Source: Clostridiaceae bacterium AM27-36LB
GTDB lineage: Bacteria > Bacillota > Clostridia > Lachnospirales > Lachnospiraceae
Length of the DNA: 64,000 bases
NCBI GenBank assembly: GCA_003480725.1
Contig: QUJQ01000001.1
Coordinates: forward strand, 310,001 to 374,000
Reading direction: 5' to 3'
Of the stretch, positions 8,864 to 16,074 are shown piece after piece. A model generated the notes under the pieces. It saw only the letters and a list, made by a program, of their open reading frames with translations, had not been told where the DNA came from and made no database searches. The position numbers and the translations under genes are program-made. Positions within the stretch are counted from its first letter, which is position 1. Every line of letters starts with the position of its first letter.

Positions 8864-9638
8864 ACAGCCGTTTTTACAGGTGGAACAACTGGAAAAAACC
8901 TATGGAAAAATCAGAGCGGTAAATGGAATCAGTTTTTTTGTGGAAAAAGGAGAATCTGTTGGAATCGTAGGAGAAAGCGGTTGTGGGAAAAGTACCACGG
9001 CGCGTCTGATTGCGGGACTGGAGAAGCCCACGGGCGGAAGGGTTCTTTTACAGGGAGAACCTCGCTGTCTACGAAGCGGCCGCTATAAAAAATGCCATGT
9101 GAATATGATCTTTCAGGATCCGAGGGATTCCTTTGATAGTCACATGACGGTATTTTCCAGCCTTTATGAAGCGCTGAGCCATACAAGACGGACAGATAGA
9201 AGACAGGCCAGGCCGGTGATTGAAGAGCTTCTGACCCAGGTGGAACTTTCTACAGAATATGCGGACAGAAGAATAGCGCAGCTCAGCGGTGGAGAATGTC
9301 AGAGGATAGCCATTGCGAGGGCGCTTTTGACGGAGCCGGAGCTTCTGATTTGCGATGAGGCGACCAGTGCGCTGGACGTATCGATTCAGAAGCAGATTCT
9401 GGAGCTTCTGCGGAGAATACAGAAGGAGCGTCAGCTTACCTATCTGATTATTTCACATGATCTGGCGTTGGTGTCTCATCTGTGCACCCGGGTTCTGGTG
9501 ATGTATCAGGGGAAAATTGTGGAAGAAGGGGATGTAAAAAAGGTGCTCCGGAATCCGGAACACCCTTATACAAAGCTTCTTCTGGCCAGCGGAGCTACAT
9601 TTATTCCAGATCCTTATTTTTATAACCGTTCGAAGTGA
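8856..9638 (+). CDS. ABC importer ATPase (DppF/NikE-like)
   Basis: 260 residues. Walker A GESGCGKS, Q-loop MIFQDPRDSFD, signature LSGGECQR, Walker B LLICDEATSALD, switch IISHD and the family tail (NPEHPYTKLLLASG). The start at 8856 follows GGAG at 7 bp. Its last 38 bp overlap the end of a convergent gene on the other strand, so neither gene has room for a conventional terminator. Confidence 0.9.
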   Translation: MNKQPFLQVEQLEKTYGKIRAVNGISFFVEKGESVGIVGESGCGKSTTARLIAGLEKPTGGRVLLQGEPRCLRSGRYKKCHVNMIFQDPRDSFDSHMTVFSSLYEALSHTRRTDRRQARPVIEELLTQVELSTEYADRRIAQLSGGECQRIAIARALLTEPELLICDEATSALDVSIQKQILELLRRIQKERQLTYLIISHDLALVSHLCTRVLVMYQGKIVEEGDVKKVLRNPEHPYTKLLLASGATFIPDPYFYNRSK

Positions 9639-10770
9639 GTACAAAAAGTACAGAGGCATGGGAGGAAATCAGTCCCTGTTTCTGTGCTTTTTTTGCGCAG
9701 GGATAAACCACGGCAGAGGAGGTTTCCAGGTAGAGACCATGGGAAGCCATAGCACGCACTGCGTCTCGGATGTCCGTATCCGACGCGCTGAGGGCAAAAC
9801 CACCGCTTCCCAGAAGCGCCGTGACAGACTGCCAGGTGGCCGTATTGCCTCCGATGGAGGACATGGAAGAGCTGTCGCCCTCGAATTTATCTTCCACCCG
9901 TCTTTGCCCGGAAAGAATTAGTTCCAGACGGGGGATGGGTTCACAGGCTACCAGATGGGGCAGAGTCTGGATATAGTCGGCCTGTAGGAGATCCCGAAAG
10001 CCCAGGTAGATACCATACAGCAGATCCCCCCGGCAGGTGGGAATCAGGATATAGTCCGGAAGCTTATCCTGCAGCTGTTCATAAAGCTCGAAGGGCAGGG
10101 TCTTATAGCCCTCAATTCCGTAGGGAGAGCTGCCGGAGGGAATATCCAGCAGATTGGTAGCAGGATACCAGTCTTTTCCTTGGGCAAGCTGTTCTTTCTG
10201 ATAGAAAAGGCGCGCAGCAGGCGTATCGGTAAGTACCAGTTCCGCTCCGGTGGCGTCTGAAGCATTTTTCCAGAGAGAAGGGATGGAACGGGTAGATACG
10301 TTGACACAGTTCAGCCCTTCCGCTGCAGCATAGGCAGCCAGAGATGCGGCCTCGTTTCCGCTGGAAGCACAGGTGACGGTGGAATAACCGGCTTCTCTGG
10401 CCCGGGCTGTGATGAAGGGATTCATGCGGTCCTTATGGGAACCGGTGGGATTTTGAAATTCATGCTTGGTATAGAGCTTTCGGAAGCCCAGCTCTTTCGC
10501 CAGCCGGGGAAAGGTTCGCACGGGTGTAAAGCCTTCGCCCAGAGAAACCGTGTCGTCATAGGGAAGAAAATCCTGATAACGGTGCCAGCCATCAGCTTCT
10601 GTGTGAATCTGTCCTTTTCCCTCATAAACCAGGGCAAGATTGGAACTGGTGCCCCGTTCCAGACAGGCGGGACAGCCAAAAAAATAGTCCTCCACCGGAT
10701 AGCGTTTCTGACAGCGCGGACAGATCATGCCGGTAATGCGGGAGTTCAGTTGATGTAAAGTTCTTGACAT
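9601..10770 (-). CDS. Threonine-synthase-like PLP enzyme with N-terminal zinc-ribbon
   Basis: 389 residues. The N-terminus has a CPRC...CPAC zinc-ribbon-like segment (residues about 18-35), common in archaeal-type threonine synthases. The fold type II PLP core follows: the lysine in GSHKDRM that would bind PLP, the CASSGNEA phosphate loop and a late ALLGSGGFALS segment. Such enzymes do beta- or gamma-replacement or elimination on hydroxy- or phospho-amino acids. No thrA/thrB neighbours are present, and the promoter belongs to the shared-element set, so a dedicated role in the transport island is more likely than threonine synthesis. The exact reaction is unknown. Confidence 0.75.
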   Translation of the reverse strand: MSRTLHQLNSRITGMICPRCQKRYPVEDYFFGCPACLERGTSSNLALVYEGKGQIHTEADGWHRYQDFLPYDDTVSLGEGFTPVRTFPRLAKELGFRKLYTKHEFQNPTGSHKDRMNPFITARAREAGYSTVTCASSGNEAASLAAYAAAEGLNCVNVSTRSIPSLWKNASDATGAELVLTDTPAARLFYQKEQLAQGKDWYPATNLLDIPSGSSPYGIEGYKTLPFELYEQLQDKLPDYILIPTCRGDLLYGIYLGFRDLLQADYIQTLPHLVACEPIPRLELILSGQRRVEDKFEGDSSSMSSIGGNTATWQSVTALLGSGGFALSASDTDIRDAVRAMASHGLYLETSSAVVYPCAKKAQKQGLISSHASVLFVLTSNGYKNKDLE

Positions 10771-10802
10771 AAAGCGGCGTCCTTTCTATAAAGAATTTAT
10801 TT

Positions 10803-10845
10803 AGTATAGCAGGATAATAACATTGGGTACAAGCTACCCGGGGGG
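10803..10845 (-). promoter_or_regulatory. Promoter with shared 16-bp element, copy G (reverse strand)
   Basis: On the reverse strand CCCCCCGGGTAGCTTG (10845-10830) runs into -35 TTGTAC (10832-10827). After 18 bp comes -10 TATACT (10808-10803). It drives the threonine-synthase-like gene. It is divergent from copy C, about 60 bp away. Confidence 0.72.
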
Positions 10846-10902
10846 ATAAATAGGATTCAAAAAAGGAATAGATATTGAAGCCAAATGGGAATGGAAAAAC
10901 AA

Positions 10903-10944
10903 CCCCCAGGGAGGCTTGCTGGAAAAACAGAAACTTGTTACACT
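10903..10944 (+). promoter_or_regulatory. Promoter with shared 16-bp element, copy C
   Basis: CCCCCAGGGAGGCTTG at 10903-10918, -35 TTGCTG at 10916-10921, 17-bp spacer, -10 TACACT at 10939-10944. It points at the DJ-1-like gene, leaving a leader of about 115 nt. Confidence 0.7.
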
Positions 10945-10992
10945 CTAATCATCCCATTATGAATCAACTATCAAATAATTTCAAACAACCCC

Positions 10993-11028
10993 AAAAGAAT
11001 CGTGTCCGGTCAAACGCGATTCTTTTTG
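10993..11028 (+). terminator. Leader stem-loop with U-tract before the DJ-1-like gene
   Basis: AAAAGAATCG (10993-11002) pairs with CGATTCTTTT (11017-11026). The right arm runs into a T-rich stretch. The upstream gene is divergent, so this hairpin cannot serve it; it most likely attenuates the transcript from promoter C. Confidence 0.55.
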
Positions 11029-11064
11029 GCTGAAAACCGATACGAGGTGAAGGAGAAAGAACAA

Positions 11065-11649
11065 ATGGAAGTAAATGTATTATTATTTGATGATTTCGAA
11101 ACCATGGACGCTTTTGGACCTGCGGATATTTTGTCCTGTGAAAAAGAGGGACTTCATGTTAATTATCTTTCACTGGCGGGCAATATGGTGAACAGCATGC
11201 AGGGCGTGAAGGTCTGGACAGAGCCGCTTAACCTGGAACAGCTGAAGGGAATTCTGATTGTGCCGGGAGGACGGGGCGCAAGAAGAATTCTGCAGCAGGA
11301 TACCGAACTCCAGAAGAAGATCAAGATTGCGGCGGAGCGATCGGAATTTTGTCTGATGATTGCGGAAGGAGCGTACCTGGTGGCGCAGACCGGTCTTCTT
11401 TTCCGCAGAAAAATCGCAGCCTGTAAAGCCGGAGAAAACTGGAAACGAATGTTTCTGGCAGGAGTTTATGAGGTTCCGGACGCCAGCTGGGTGGCAGACG
11501 GAAAATATTATTCCGCAGGAACCACGGCGGACGGTCTGTCCATGGCGCTGACGATGCTTGCGGATCAGATTGATCTGGACGTGGCGCTGCAGACGGCGAA
11601 GCGTCTGGGCTATCACTGGAATCCGGAGGATGAGGCTGTTTATCAGTAA
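11065..11649 (+). CDS. DJ-1/PfpI-like protein lacking the nucleophile cysteine
   Basis: 194 residues with the glutamine-amidotransferase-like fold of the DJ-1/PfpI family: LLFDDFETMDAFGPADIL at the N-terminus, GILIVPGGRGARRI, then the elbow segment. In most relatives the elbow reads C-T-G-A; here it is IAEGAYLVAQTGLL, with alanine where the catalytic cysteine should be. The protein is therefore unlikely to be a typical hydrolase or glyoxalase and may bind a ligand instead. The start at 11065 follows AGGAG at 9 bp. It is transcribed from promoter C. Confidence 0.82.
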   Translation: MEVNVLLFDDFETMDAFGPADILSCEKEGLHVNYLSLAGNMVNSMQGVKVWTEPLNLEQLKGILIVPGGRGARRILQQDTELQKKIKIAAERSEFCLMIAEGAYLVAQTGLLFRRKIAACKAGENWKRMFLAGVYEVPDASWVADGKYYSAGTTADGLSMALTMLADQIDLDVALQTAKRLGYHWNPEDEAVYQ

Positions 11650-11743
11650 GGCGAACGATGTGCTAAAGTGATACTTTTTACAGGAATGGAGGAACTATTC
11701 CAGAAAGGAATGGAACCGCAGGAAAAAACAGGATGGATGAGAA

Positions 11744-11785
11744 CCCCCTACGGGGCTTGGTGTGGAAAGGTCTGTCTTATATAAT
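11744..11785 (+). promoter_or_regulatory. Promoter with shared 16-bp element, copy D
   Basis: CCCCCTACGGGGCTTG at 11744-11759, -35 TTGGTG at 11757-11762, 17-bp spacer, perfect -10 TATAAT at 11780-11785. It drives a 44-codon ORF and the LysR gene behind it, so the regulator is itself a member of the set. Confidence 0.75.
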
Positions 11786-11816
11786 TGAGTTATTGAAAAA
11801 AAGAGGGAGGACCACC

Positions 11817-11951
11817 ATGAGAAAAACAGCATTCATGGCTCGGGGAGCTGTGAGCGATACGCTGACCCAGTCTTGTCTGGAAAGTCTGTACGGACAGATC
11901 TGTCAGATGCAGAATGATGTGATTATTCCCAAAAGAAATGCGTGTGCATAG
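11817..11951 (+). CDS. 44-residue ORF ahead of a LysR regulator
   Basis: A short frame with a strong site (GGGAGG at 11805-11810, 6 bp before ATG), placed directly behind promoter D. The product has no membrane helix; it carries two separated cysteines in its middle (SCLESLYGQIC), one more near the end, and a basic tail. No family recognised. It could be a small regulatory or metal-binding peptide, or a translated leader for the LysR gene, which starts 21 bp after its stop. Confidence 0.5.
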   Translation: MRKTAFMARGAVSDTLTQSCLESLYGQICQMQNDVIIPKRNACA

Positions 11952-11972
11952 AACAGGAAAGGAAACCAAACC

Positions 11973-12872
11973 ATGGAAATCCGACAGCTCCGCTGCTTCG
12001 TAACCTGCGTGGAGGCAGGCTCCTTTACAGCAGCGTCAGAACTTTTATATACCACCCAGTCCTCGGTCAGCAAGACTATCCATGCCATGGAGCATGAGCT
12101 TCAGACAGAGCTTTTTGAGCGGACAGGAAGAGGTATCCGACTGACAGCCCGGGGACAGGAGCTTTATAACTATGCAGTCAACGTGTTGGATGCCATGGAG
12201 CAGATCGAGCAGCTGGCCGGGAAAAGTCCGGTGCGCAGTCTGAAGGTAGCGGTGAATCCGTCCTCCTGGATGGAAGTGACGTTTACGGAGTTTTATGAGC
12301 GTGCTTATCAGAAGGGCGATTATTATGAATACTTTGAGGGAAATGTCCGGGACATCATTGAGCGGGTACAGAAAGGACAGGATGATCTGGGCTTCATTTA
12401 TTTGTTGAAGGAGCAGAGCGCTTCTGCCCAGTTTCTGATGAGGAAGTACCAGCTGCAGTTTGAGCCCTTGAAACGGATTCAGCTGATGCTTTACGGAGGA
12501 AATAAGGTAGGGCAATTTCCGCCAGCGGACGGAGAACTCCGCCTGGTTCAGGGAAGCCAGACAGAGGTGCGGCCGGAGGATGTGCTGCGCCTGGGAGCCA
12601 TAGAGGGCATTTCCCTAGAATCGCCGCAGACGTCTGTGACTACCAATAGCGGATCGCTGCTCCGCCATCTGCTGGAGCATTCGGATCTCTGGAACTTAAG
12701 CAGTGAAAGCCTGGACGGAACCTACAGCGGTACAGAAGGAATTCTGCTGGAGGGAAAAGAGAATGAGGTAGTGTTCGGCTGTGTCAGCAGAAATGAGGAA
12801 CAGCTGGGTGAATTGGAGAAAGCATTTATCGCATGTGTAAAGAAAAAACTGAAAAATCCCAAAAAGGAATGA
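11973..12872 (+). CDS. LysR-type transcriptional regulator
   Basis: 299 residues. The N-terminal winged helix-turn-helix (about residues 2-60: RQLRCFVTCVEAGSFTAAS, then SSVSKTIHAMEHELQTELFER) is typical of LysR. The C-terminal effector domain is more divergent. It is cotranscribed with the 44-codon ORF from promoter D and is the only specific DNA-binding regulator encoded between 1 and 13.1 kb. That makes it one candidate regulator of the shared-element promoters, although the element does not look like the usual T-N11-A LysR box. Possible autoregulation. Confidence 0.9.
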   Translation: MEIRQLRCFVTCVEAGSFTAASELLYTTQSSVSKTIHAMEHELQTELFERTGRGIRLTARGQELYNYAVNVLDAMEQIEQLAGKSPVRSLKVAVNPSSWMEVTFTEFYERAYQKGDYYEYFEGNVRDIIERVQKGQDDLGFIYLLKEQSASAQFLMRKYQLQFEPLKRIQLMLYGGNKVGQFPPADGELRLVQGSQTEVRPEDVLRLGAIEGISLESPQTSVTTNSGSLLRHLLEHSDLWNLSSESLDGTYSGTEGILLEGKENEVVFGCVSRNEEQLGELEKAFIACVKKKLKNPKKE

Positions 12873-12902
12873 GAATATAGGAAAAACAGAAATACATAAC
12901 AG

Positions 12903-12944
12903 CCCCACCGGGGGCTTGTGAAAAAAACATTCCTGACTTACAAT
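12903..12944 (+). promoter_or_regulatory. Promoter with shared 16-bp element, copy E
   Basis: CCCCACCGGGGGCTTG at 12903-12918, -35 TTGTGA at 12916-12921, 17-bp spacer, -10 TACAAT at 12939-12944. Downstream there is only a terminator-like hairpin and a decayed copy of the small membrane protein gene. Confidence 0.7.
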
Positions 12945-12959
12945 TTTATCAGAGAATAA

Positions 12960-12999
12960 AAATGTCCGAAATTCGATGTTTAGATTTTCGGGCATTTTT
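12960..12999 (+). terminator. Terminator-like stem-loop behind promoter E
   Basis: A 12-bp stem with one G-T pair (12960-12971 with 12986-12997), a 14-nt loop and a T-run. It lies only about 15-45 bp after the predicted start of promoter E, so that promoter would yield a very short RNA. It may also end LysR transcription. Confidence 0.6.
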
Positions 13000-13000
13000 A

Positions 13001-13081
13001 TTGTGGAAAGGATTGAAATACCTTTGTTTTATGTACTGGGGTGCTTCGTTAATGTGGCTGGGAGATGCGATTTTTGAATAA
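13001..13081 (+). pseudogene. Remnant of a CFMYWGASLMWLGD small membrane protein gene
   Basis: The frame reads KYLCFMYWGASLMWLGDAIFE followed by TAA (13079-13081), matching residues of the intact gene at 1999 almost exactly. No start codon with a site, no first helix, and the third helix is lost. It sits behind promoter E as the intact gene sits behind promoter A, so promoter and gene were probably duplicated together and the copy then decayed. Confidence 0.8.
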
Positions 13082-13140
13082 ATTGTCAGAACAGGCGGCG
13101 AACAGATACATAAAGAAGTATTGGAATAAAAAATAAAAAC

Positions 13141-13191
13141 TTGACAAATCCTGTCAAGTGTCATACCATATATTTAACAATTAGGTTAAAT
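13141..13191 (+). promoter_or_regulatory. Promoter and probable autorepressor operator of the sdpR-like operon
   Basis: -35 TTGACA (13141-13146), 17 bp, -10 TACCAT (13164-13169). The -35 is half of a dyad, TTGACA-aatcc-TGTCAA (13141-13157). A second dyad, ATTTAAC-N6-GTTAAAT (13172-13178/13185-13191), lies at the predicted transcription start, where an ArsR-type repressor would bind. Confidence 0.6.
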
Positions 13192-13211
13192 GTTAAACGA
13201 GGTGAACGAGT

Positions 13212-13496
13212 GTGGGACTACAAAATACCTTGAAGGCGCTGGCAGATCCGATCCGGCGGGAGATTCTGAATCTCCTGAAGAATGGACCGCTGTCAGCCGG
13301 TGAGATCGTGGATCATTTCTCAGTGACAGGTGCGTCTATATCGCGACACTTGTCAGTGTTAAAAGAAGCCGATCTGATCCGTGACCGACGGGAAGGAAAA
13401 TTTATTTATTATGAATTGAATGCCTCTGTGCTGGAGGAGATCATGCTGTGGATTACAGATTTGAAAGGAGAATCAGACCATGATGGAGATGATTAA
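13212..13496 (+). CDS. ArsR/SdpR-family autorepressor
   Basis: 94 residues, a single winged-helix domain (LKALADPIRREILNLLKNGPLSAGEIVDHF, recognition helix GASISRHLSVLKEADLI). There is no cysteine metal site of the ArsR/SmtB kind, which fits the SdpR branch. It uses GTG at 13212 behind GAGGTG. The next gene encodes an SdpI-type membrane protein and overlaps its end, the same order as sdpR-sdpI in Bacillus, where SdpI sequesters SdpR at the membrane. Expected to repress its own operon through the dyads just upstream. Confidence 0.85.
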   Translation: MGLQNTLKALADPIRREILNLLKNGPLSAGEIVDHFSVTGASISRHLSVLKEADLIRDRREGKFIYYELNASVLEEIMLWITDLKGESDHDGDD

Positions 13497-14496
13497 GAAA
13501 AACTGGGGAAAGATCGTGCTTACTTCGGCAGTGGTATTGGCTGCATCAATGGCAGGAGGGTATGGATGGGTCATGCCGGTGGTTATGCTGGCTGCTCATC
13601 TGTTGTGTCTGCTGTCTGCATTTGGCGATAAACGCATCCATACGCAGAGCAGAAAAGCACTTGACATTTTGTTTTGGATCATGCCGGTGGGGTCCGTGCT
13701 TCTTGCAGTGATCAGCCGCATATCAGAGAGTGGTGCCGATGACGATCTGGCTTCACTGATCATGGACTGCGGACTGGGACTTCTGTTTCTTATTATGGGA
13801 AATTATATGCCGAAATTTCGCCAGAACGGTGTGATCGGGATTCGTGTGAAGTGGACGCTGGAAAATGAAGAAAACTGGGCAATGACGCATCGGTTTGCAG
13901 GAAAATGTCTTATGATTGCCGGATGTTGCTGCATTTTGTTTGCATTTCTTCCATTAGGAATGGCAGGTGATCTGCTCTGTATGGCAGCGATTCTGATAGC
14001 TGTGCTGATACCCGGTATCTACTCCTGGAGATATTATAAGAGACAGCTTCAGTCAGGAAAAGTGGAGAAGAAGCCGGTTTCACAGAAAGTACTGATCAGA
14101 GGAAGTATATTTGCAGCAGTGATCATCATATTTTCTGTCTGGGTACTGTTTACAGGAAGCATGCGTATGGTGTATGATAAGGAATCATTTACCATAGAGA
14201 CCCCTGACTGGAAGGATCTGACCATCTCCTATGATGAGATCACGTCGATGGATTATCTGGAGGAAGATCCGTCCGGCAACTTTGCGGACAGAAGAACCAA
14301 CGGATTTGGCAATCTGGTGCTGGGGATGGGGACTTTTAAAAATGATCTGTATGGAACCTATACCAGATATACCTACACTTCCTGTCCATCCTGTGTGGTG
14401 TTGACGGTGGATGGACAGACGGTGGTGCTCAATGGAAAAGATAAGGCTGCCACAAAAGAAATATATGAACGACTGGAAGAGATGAAGAAAAAATGA
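13480..14496 (+). CDS. SdpI-family membrane protein with C-terminal soluble domain
   Basis: 338 residues. About six membrane helices in the first 220 residues. The SdpI signature is clear: LIMGNYMPKFRQNGVIGIRVKWTL, then ENWAMTHRFAGK (residues about 105-145). After the last helix (about 207-225) there is a roughly 110-residue domain that looks like a bacterial PH-type fold (YDEITSMDYLEE); this assignment is tentative. SdpI proteins act as immunity or signal-transducing membrane receptors. It overlaps the repressor upstream and is coupled by ATGA to a RelA/SpoT-like gene downstream. Confidence 0.82.
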   Translation: MMEMIKKNWGKIVLTSAVVLAASMAGGYGWVMPVVMLAAHLLCLLSAFGDKRIHTQSRKALDILFWIMPVGSVLLAVISRISESGADDDLASLIMDCGLGLLFLIMGNYMPKFRQNGVIGIRVKWTLENEENWAMTHRFAGKCLMIAGCCCILFAFLPLGMAGDLLCMAAILIAVLIPGIYSWRYYKRQLQSGKVEKKPVSQKVLIRGSIFAAVIIIFSVWVLFTGSMRMVYDKESFTIETPDWKDLTISYDEITSMDYLEEDPSGNFADRRTNGFGNLVLGMGTFKNDLYGTYTRYTYTSCPSCVVLTVDGQTVVLNGKDKAATKEIYERLEEMKKK

Positions 14497-15482
14497 TCAC
14501 ACTAAATGATTACCTGTATTCGGGAGACACGATCTTCCGCATTTTACAGAAATATACGACGGATCTCAGAAAAGACGCGAAAAAGCATCGGAATGAAATT
14601 GATATGATGCACTGCAATTTTCTGGTGCAGATCAGGGAACTATTGGAGCACAATGATTTCCTGACCGCACAGTCCCGGAAGATCACAGAATTTTATAAAT
14701 ATATGGCGAAGGAATATCCTTATCTGGCATTTACCTTCAAAGGTCGGATCAAATCGCTGATCCGGGCGGAACAAAAATTCAACAGCTATGTAGTGGAGTA
14801 CATTTATCACTATTACGAGGAACATGGAACTTATCCGTCTGCATCTCAGCTGAAGACAAGACTCAGCTGCTTTCGAGACCTGATCGCCTATCGGATCGTG
14901 ATCTGTATGCCGAAGTGTCATTATAATTCAGAGGAAGAACGGACAGAAGCGGAATTAAAATGTCTCTATGAGATTGCCAATGTATTGCCGGATTTCCTGG
15001 AGGAGCGGGGATTTACTGCAGAGCCTGCACATGGTGTACAGGAGAGTATATCGCCTCTGATGGATGAGAGTGTTCGTCCTTATTACCGTGACTATATTTC
15101 ACATCACAGCGAGGATCAGTATCAGTCGCTACATATTACATTTTACGATAACAGTTCCAGAAGTTATATGGAAGTACAGCTTCGAACAAAGACCATGGAT
15201 GATGTGGCAGAGATCGGCGCAGCCAATCATCTGGGATATGAGAAGAAGCAGGAGAAGGAACGAAGTAAGAGAGATGCCATTCCGGAAGGAAAGAACCGGT
15301 ATTTTGACGAGGCATATGAGCGTGGAAAACGTCTGACTGGTCTTGATCTGTCCGGATTGGATGTAAATATGTTTGCAGCCATCGATAATCACTTGATCAA
15401 CGATGGCTGCGGATTGTACCGGGGACGTCTGATCCTGCCATATGAGCATCTGTCCCGGTTTCAGAATGATCTGATTGATTAA
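14493..15482 (+). CDS. RelA/SpoT-domain protein (putative small alarmone synthetase)
   Basis: 329 residues. The pppGpp synthetase fold is suggested by KGRIKS (about residue 87), FRDLIAYRIV (about 129), YQSLHITF (about 210) and YMEVQLRTKTMDD (about 225). No HD hydrolase or TGS/ACT domains. Flanking alpha-helical parts are longer than in RelQ/RelP. The start overlaps the SdpI stop (ATGA), so it is translationally coupled to a membrane receptor of SdpI type. A second, more canonical synthetase is at 50470. Synthetic activity is inferred from the motifs only. Confidence 0.8.
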   Translation: MITLNDYLYSGDTIFRILQKYTTDLRKDAKKHRNEIDMMHCNFLVQIRELLEHNDFLTAQSRKITEFYKYMAKEYPYLAFTFKGRIKSLIRAEQKFNSYVVEYIYHYYEEHGTYPSASQLKTRLSCFRDLIAYRIVICMPKCHYNSEEERTEAELKCLYEIANVLPDFLEERGFTAEPAHGVQESISPLMDESVRPYYRDYISHHSEDQYQSLHITFYDNSSRSYMEVQLRTKTMDDVAEIGAANHLGYEKKQEKERSKRDAIPEGKNRYFDEAYERGKRLTGLDLSGLDVNMFAAIDNHLINDGCGLYRGRLILPYEHLSRFQNDLID

Positions 15483-15484
15483 CA

Positions 15485-16060
15485 TTAACGCCGTTTGCCG
15501 GTATAATCCTGCTTTCGGCGTTCATTGACAAAATGGTTCAGGATTCCACCGCCAATAATAATGACAGCGGCCATGATCAGTACACGTTTGGCACCTTCCT
15601 GCGGGAGGGTGCTTTTTGATGCAATGGAAGCAGGGTCAAAGGTAAGCACATACTGGACTTCGTGAGGTGTTCCCATGGCCAGTGTGTCAGCAATGACAGG
15701 AACATCCTGAGTAAGATCAGCAATCGGAATCGTGAAGCGAGAATTGGCATCTTCTTCACTTTCATTCAGATATTTCTGTCCATCTACGATCATATAGTCA
15801 TAATTGGAACTGCTCCAGGTGATGGTAGCATAGGCGATTCCATCATTGAGAGTGAGCAAGGTCGGACTTTGGATCGTTGCCTTGCCGCTTCCGCCAGTCA
15901 TGGTCACATCAATGGCATATTCGCCGTCAGTCAGATTGAAAATATCCGTATCATTTTCTGTATTTGCAGAAGCAGTGACTGTCCTGGCGGCATACAAAGG
16001 AATCGGACAGACACCGGTCAATAAAAAGATTGCAAGAAGAATTGCATAGATTTTTTTCAT
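15485..16060 (-). CDS. Anchored surface protein, Shp/NEAT-like heme-binding fold (tentative)
   Basis: 191 residues. An N-terminal signal peptide (MKKIYAILLAIFLLTGVCP) and a C-terminal membrane helix (VLIMAAVIIIGGGILNHF) with a basic tail leave an extracellular domain of about 130 residues. That domain reads LTDGEYAIDVTMTGGSGKATI, then DGIAYATITWSSSNYDYMIVDGQKYLN, and PHEVQYVLTF. This recalls the Shp/NEAT-like heme-binding beta-sandwich family, but I cannot confirm it. It is the last gene of a four-gene reverse-strand operon with an ABC-2 transporter and a cobalamin methyltransferase, so a tetrapyrrole ligand is plausible. Confidence 0.6.
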   Translation of the reverse strand: MKKIYAILLAIFLLTGVCPIPLYAARTVTASANTENDTDIFNLTDGEYAIDVTMTGGSGKATIQSPTLLTLNDGIAYATITWSSSNYDYMIVDGQKYLNESEEDANSRFTIPIADLTQDVPVIADTLAMGTPHEVQYVLTFDPASIASKSTLPQEGAKRVLIMAAVIIIGGGILNHFVNERRKQDYTGKRR

Positions 16061-16074
16061 TTGCTATCCTCCAT

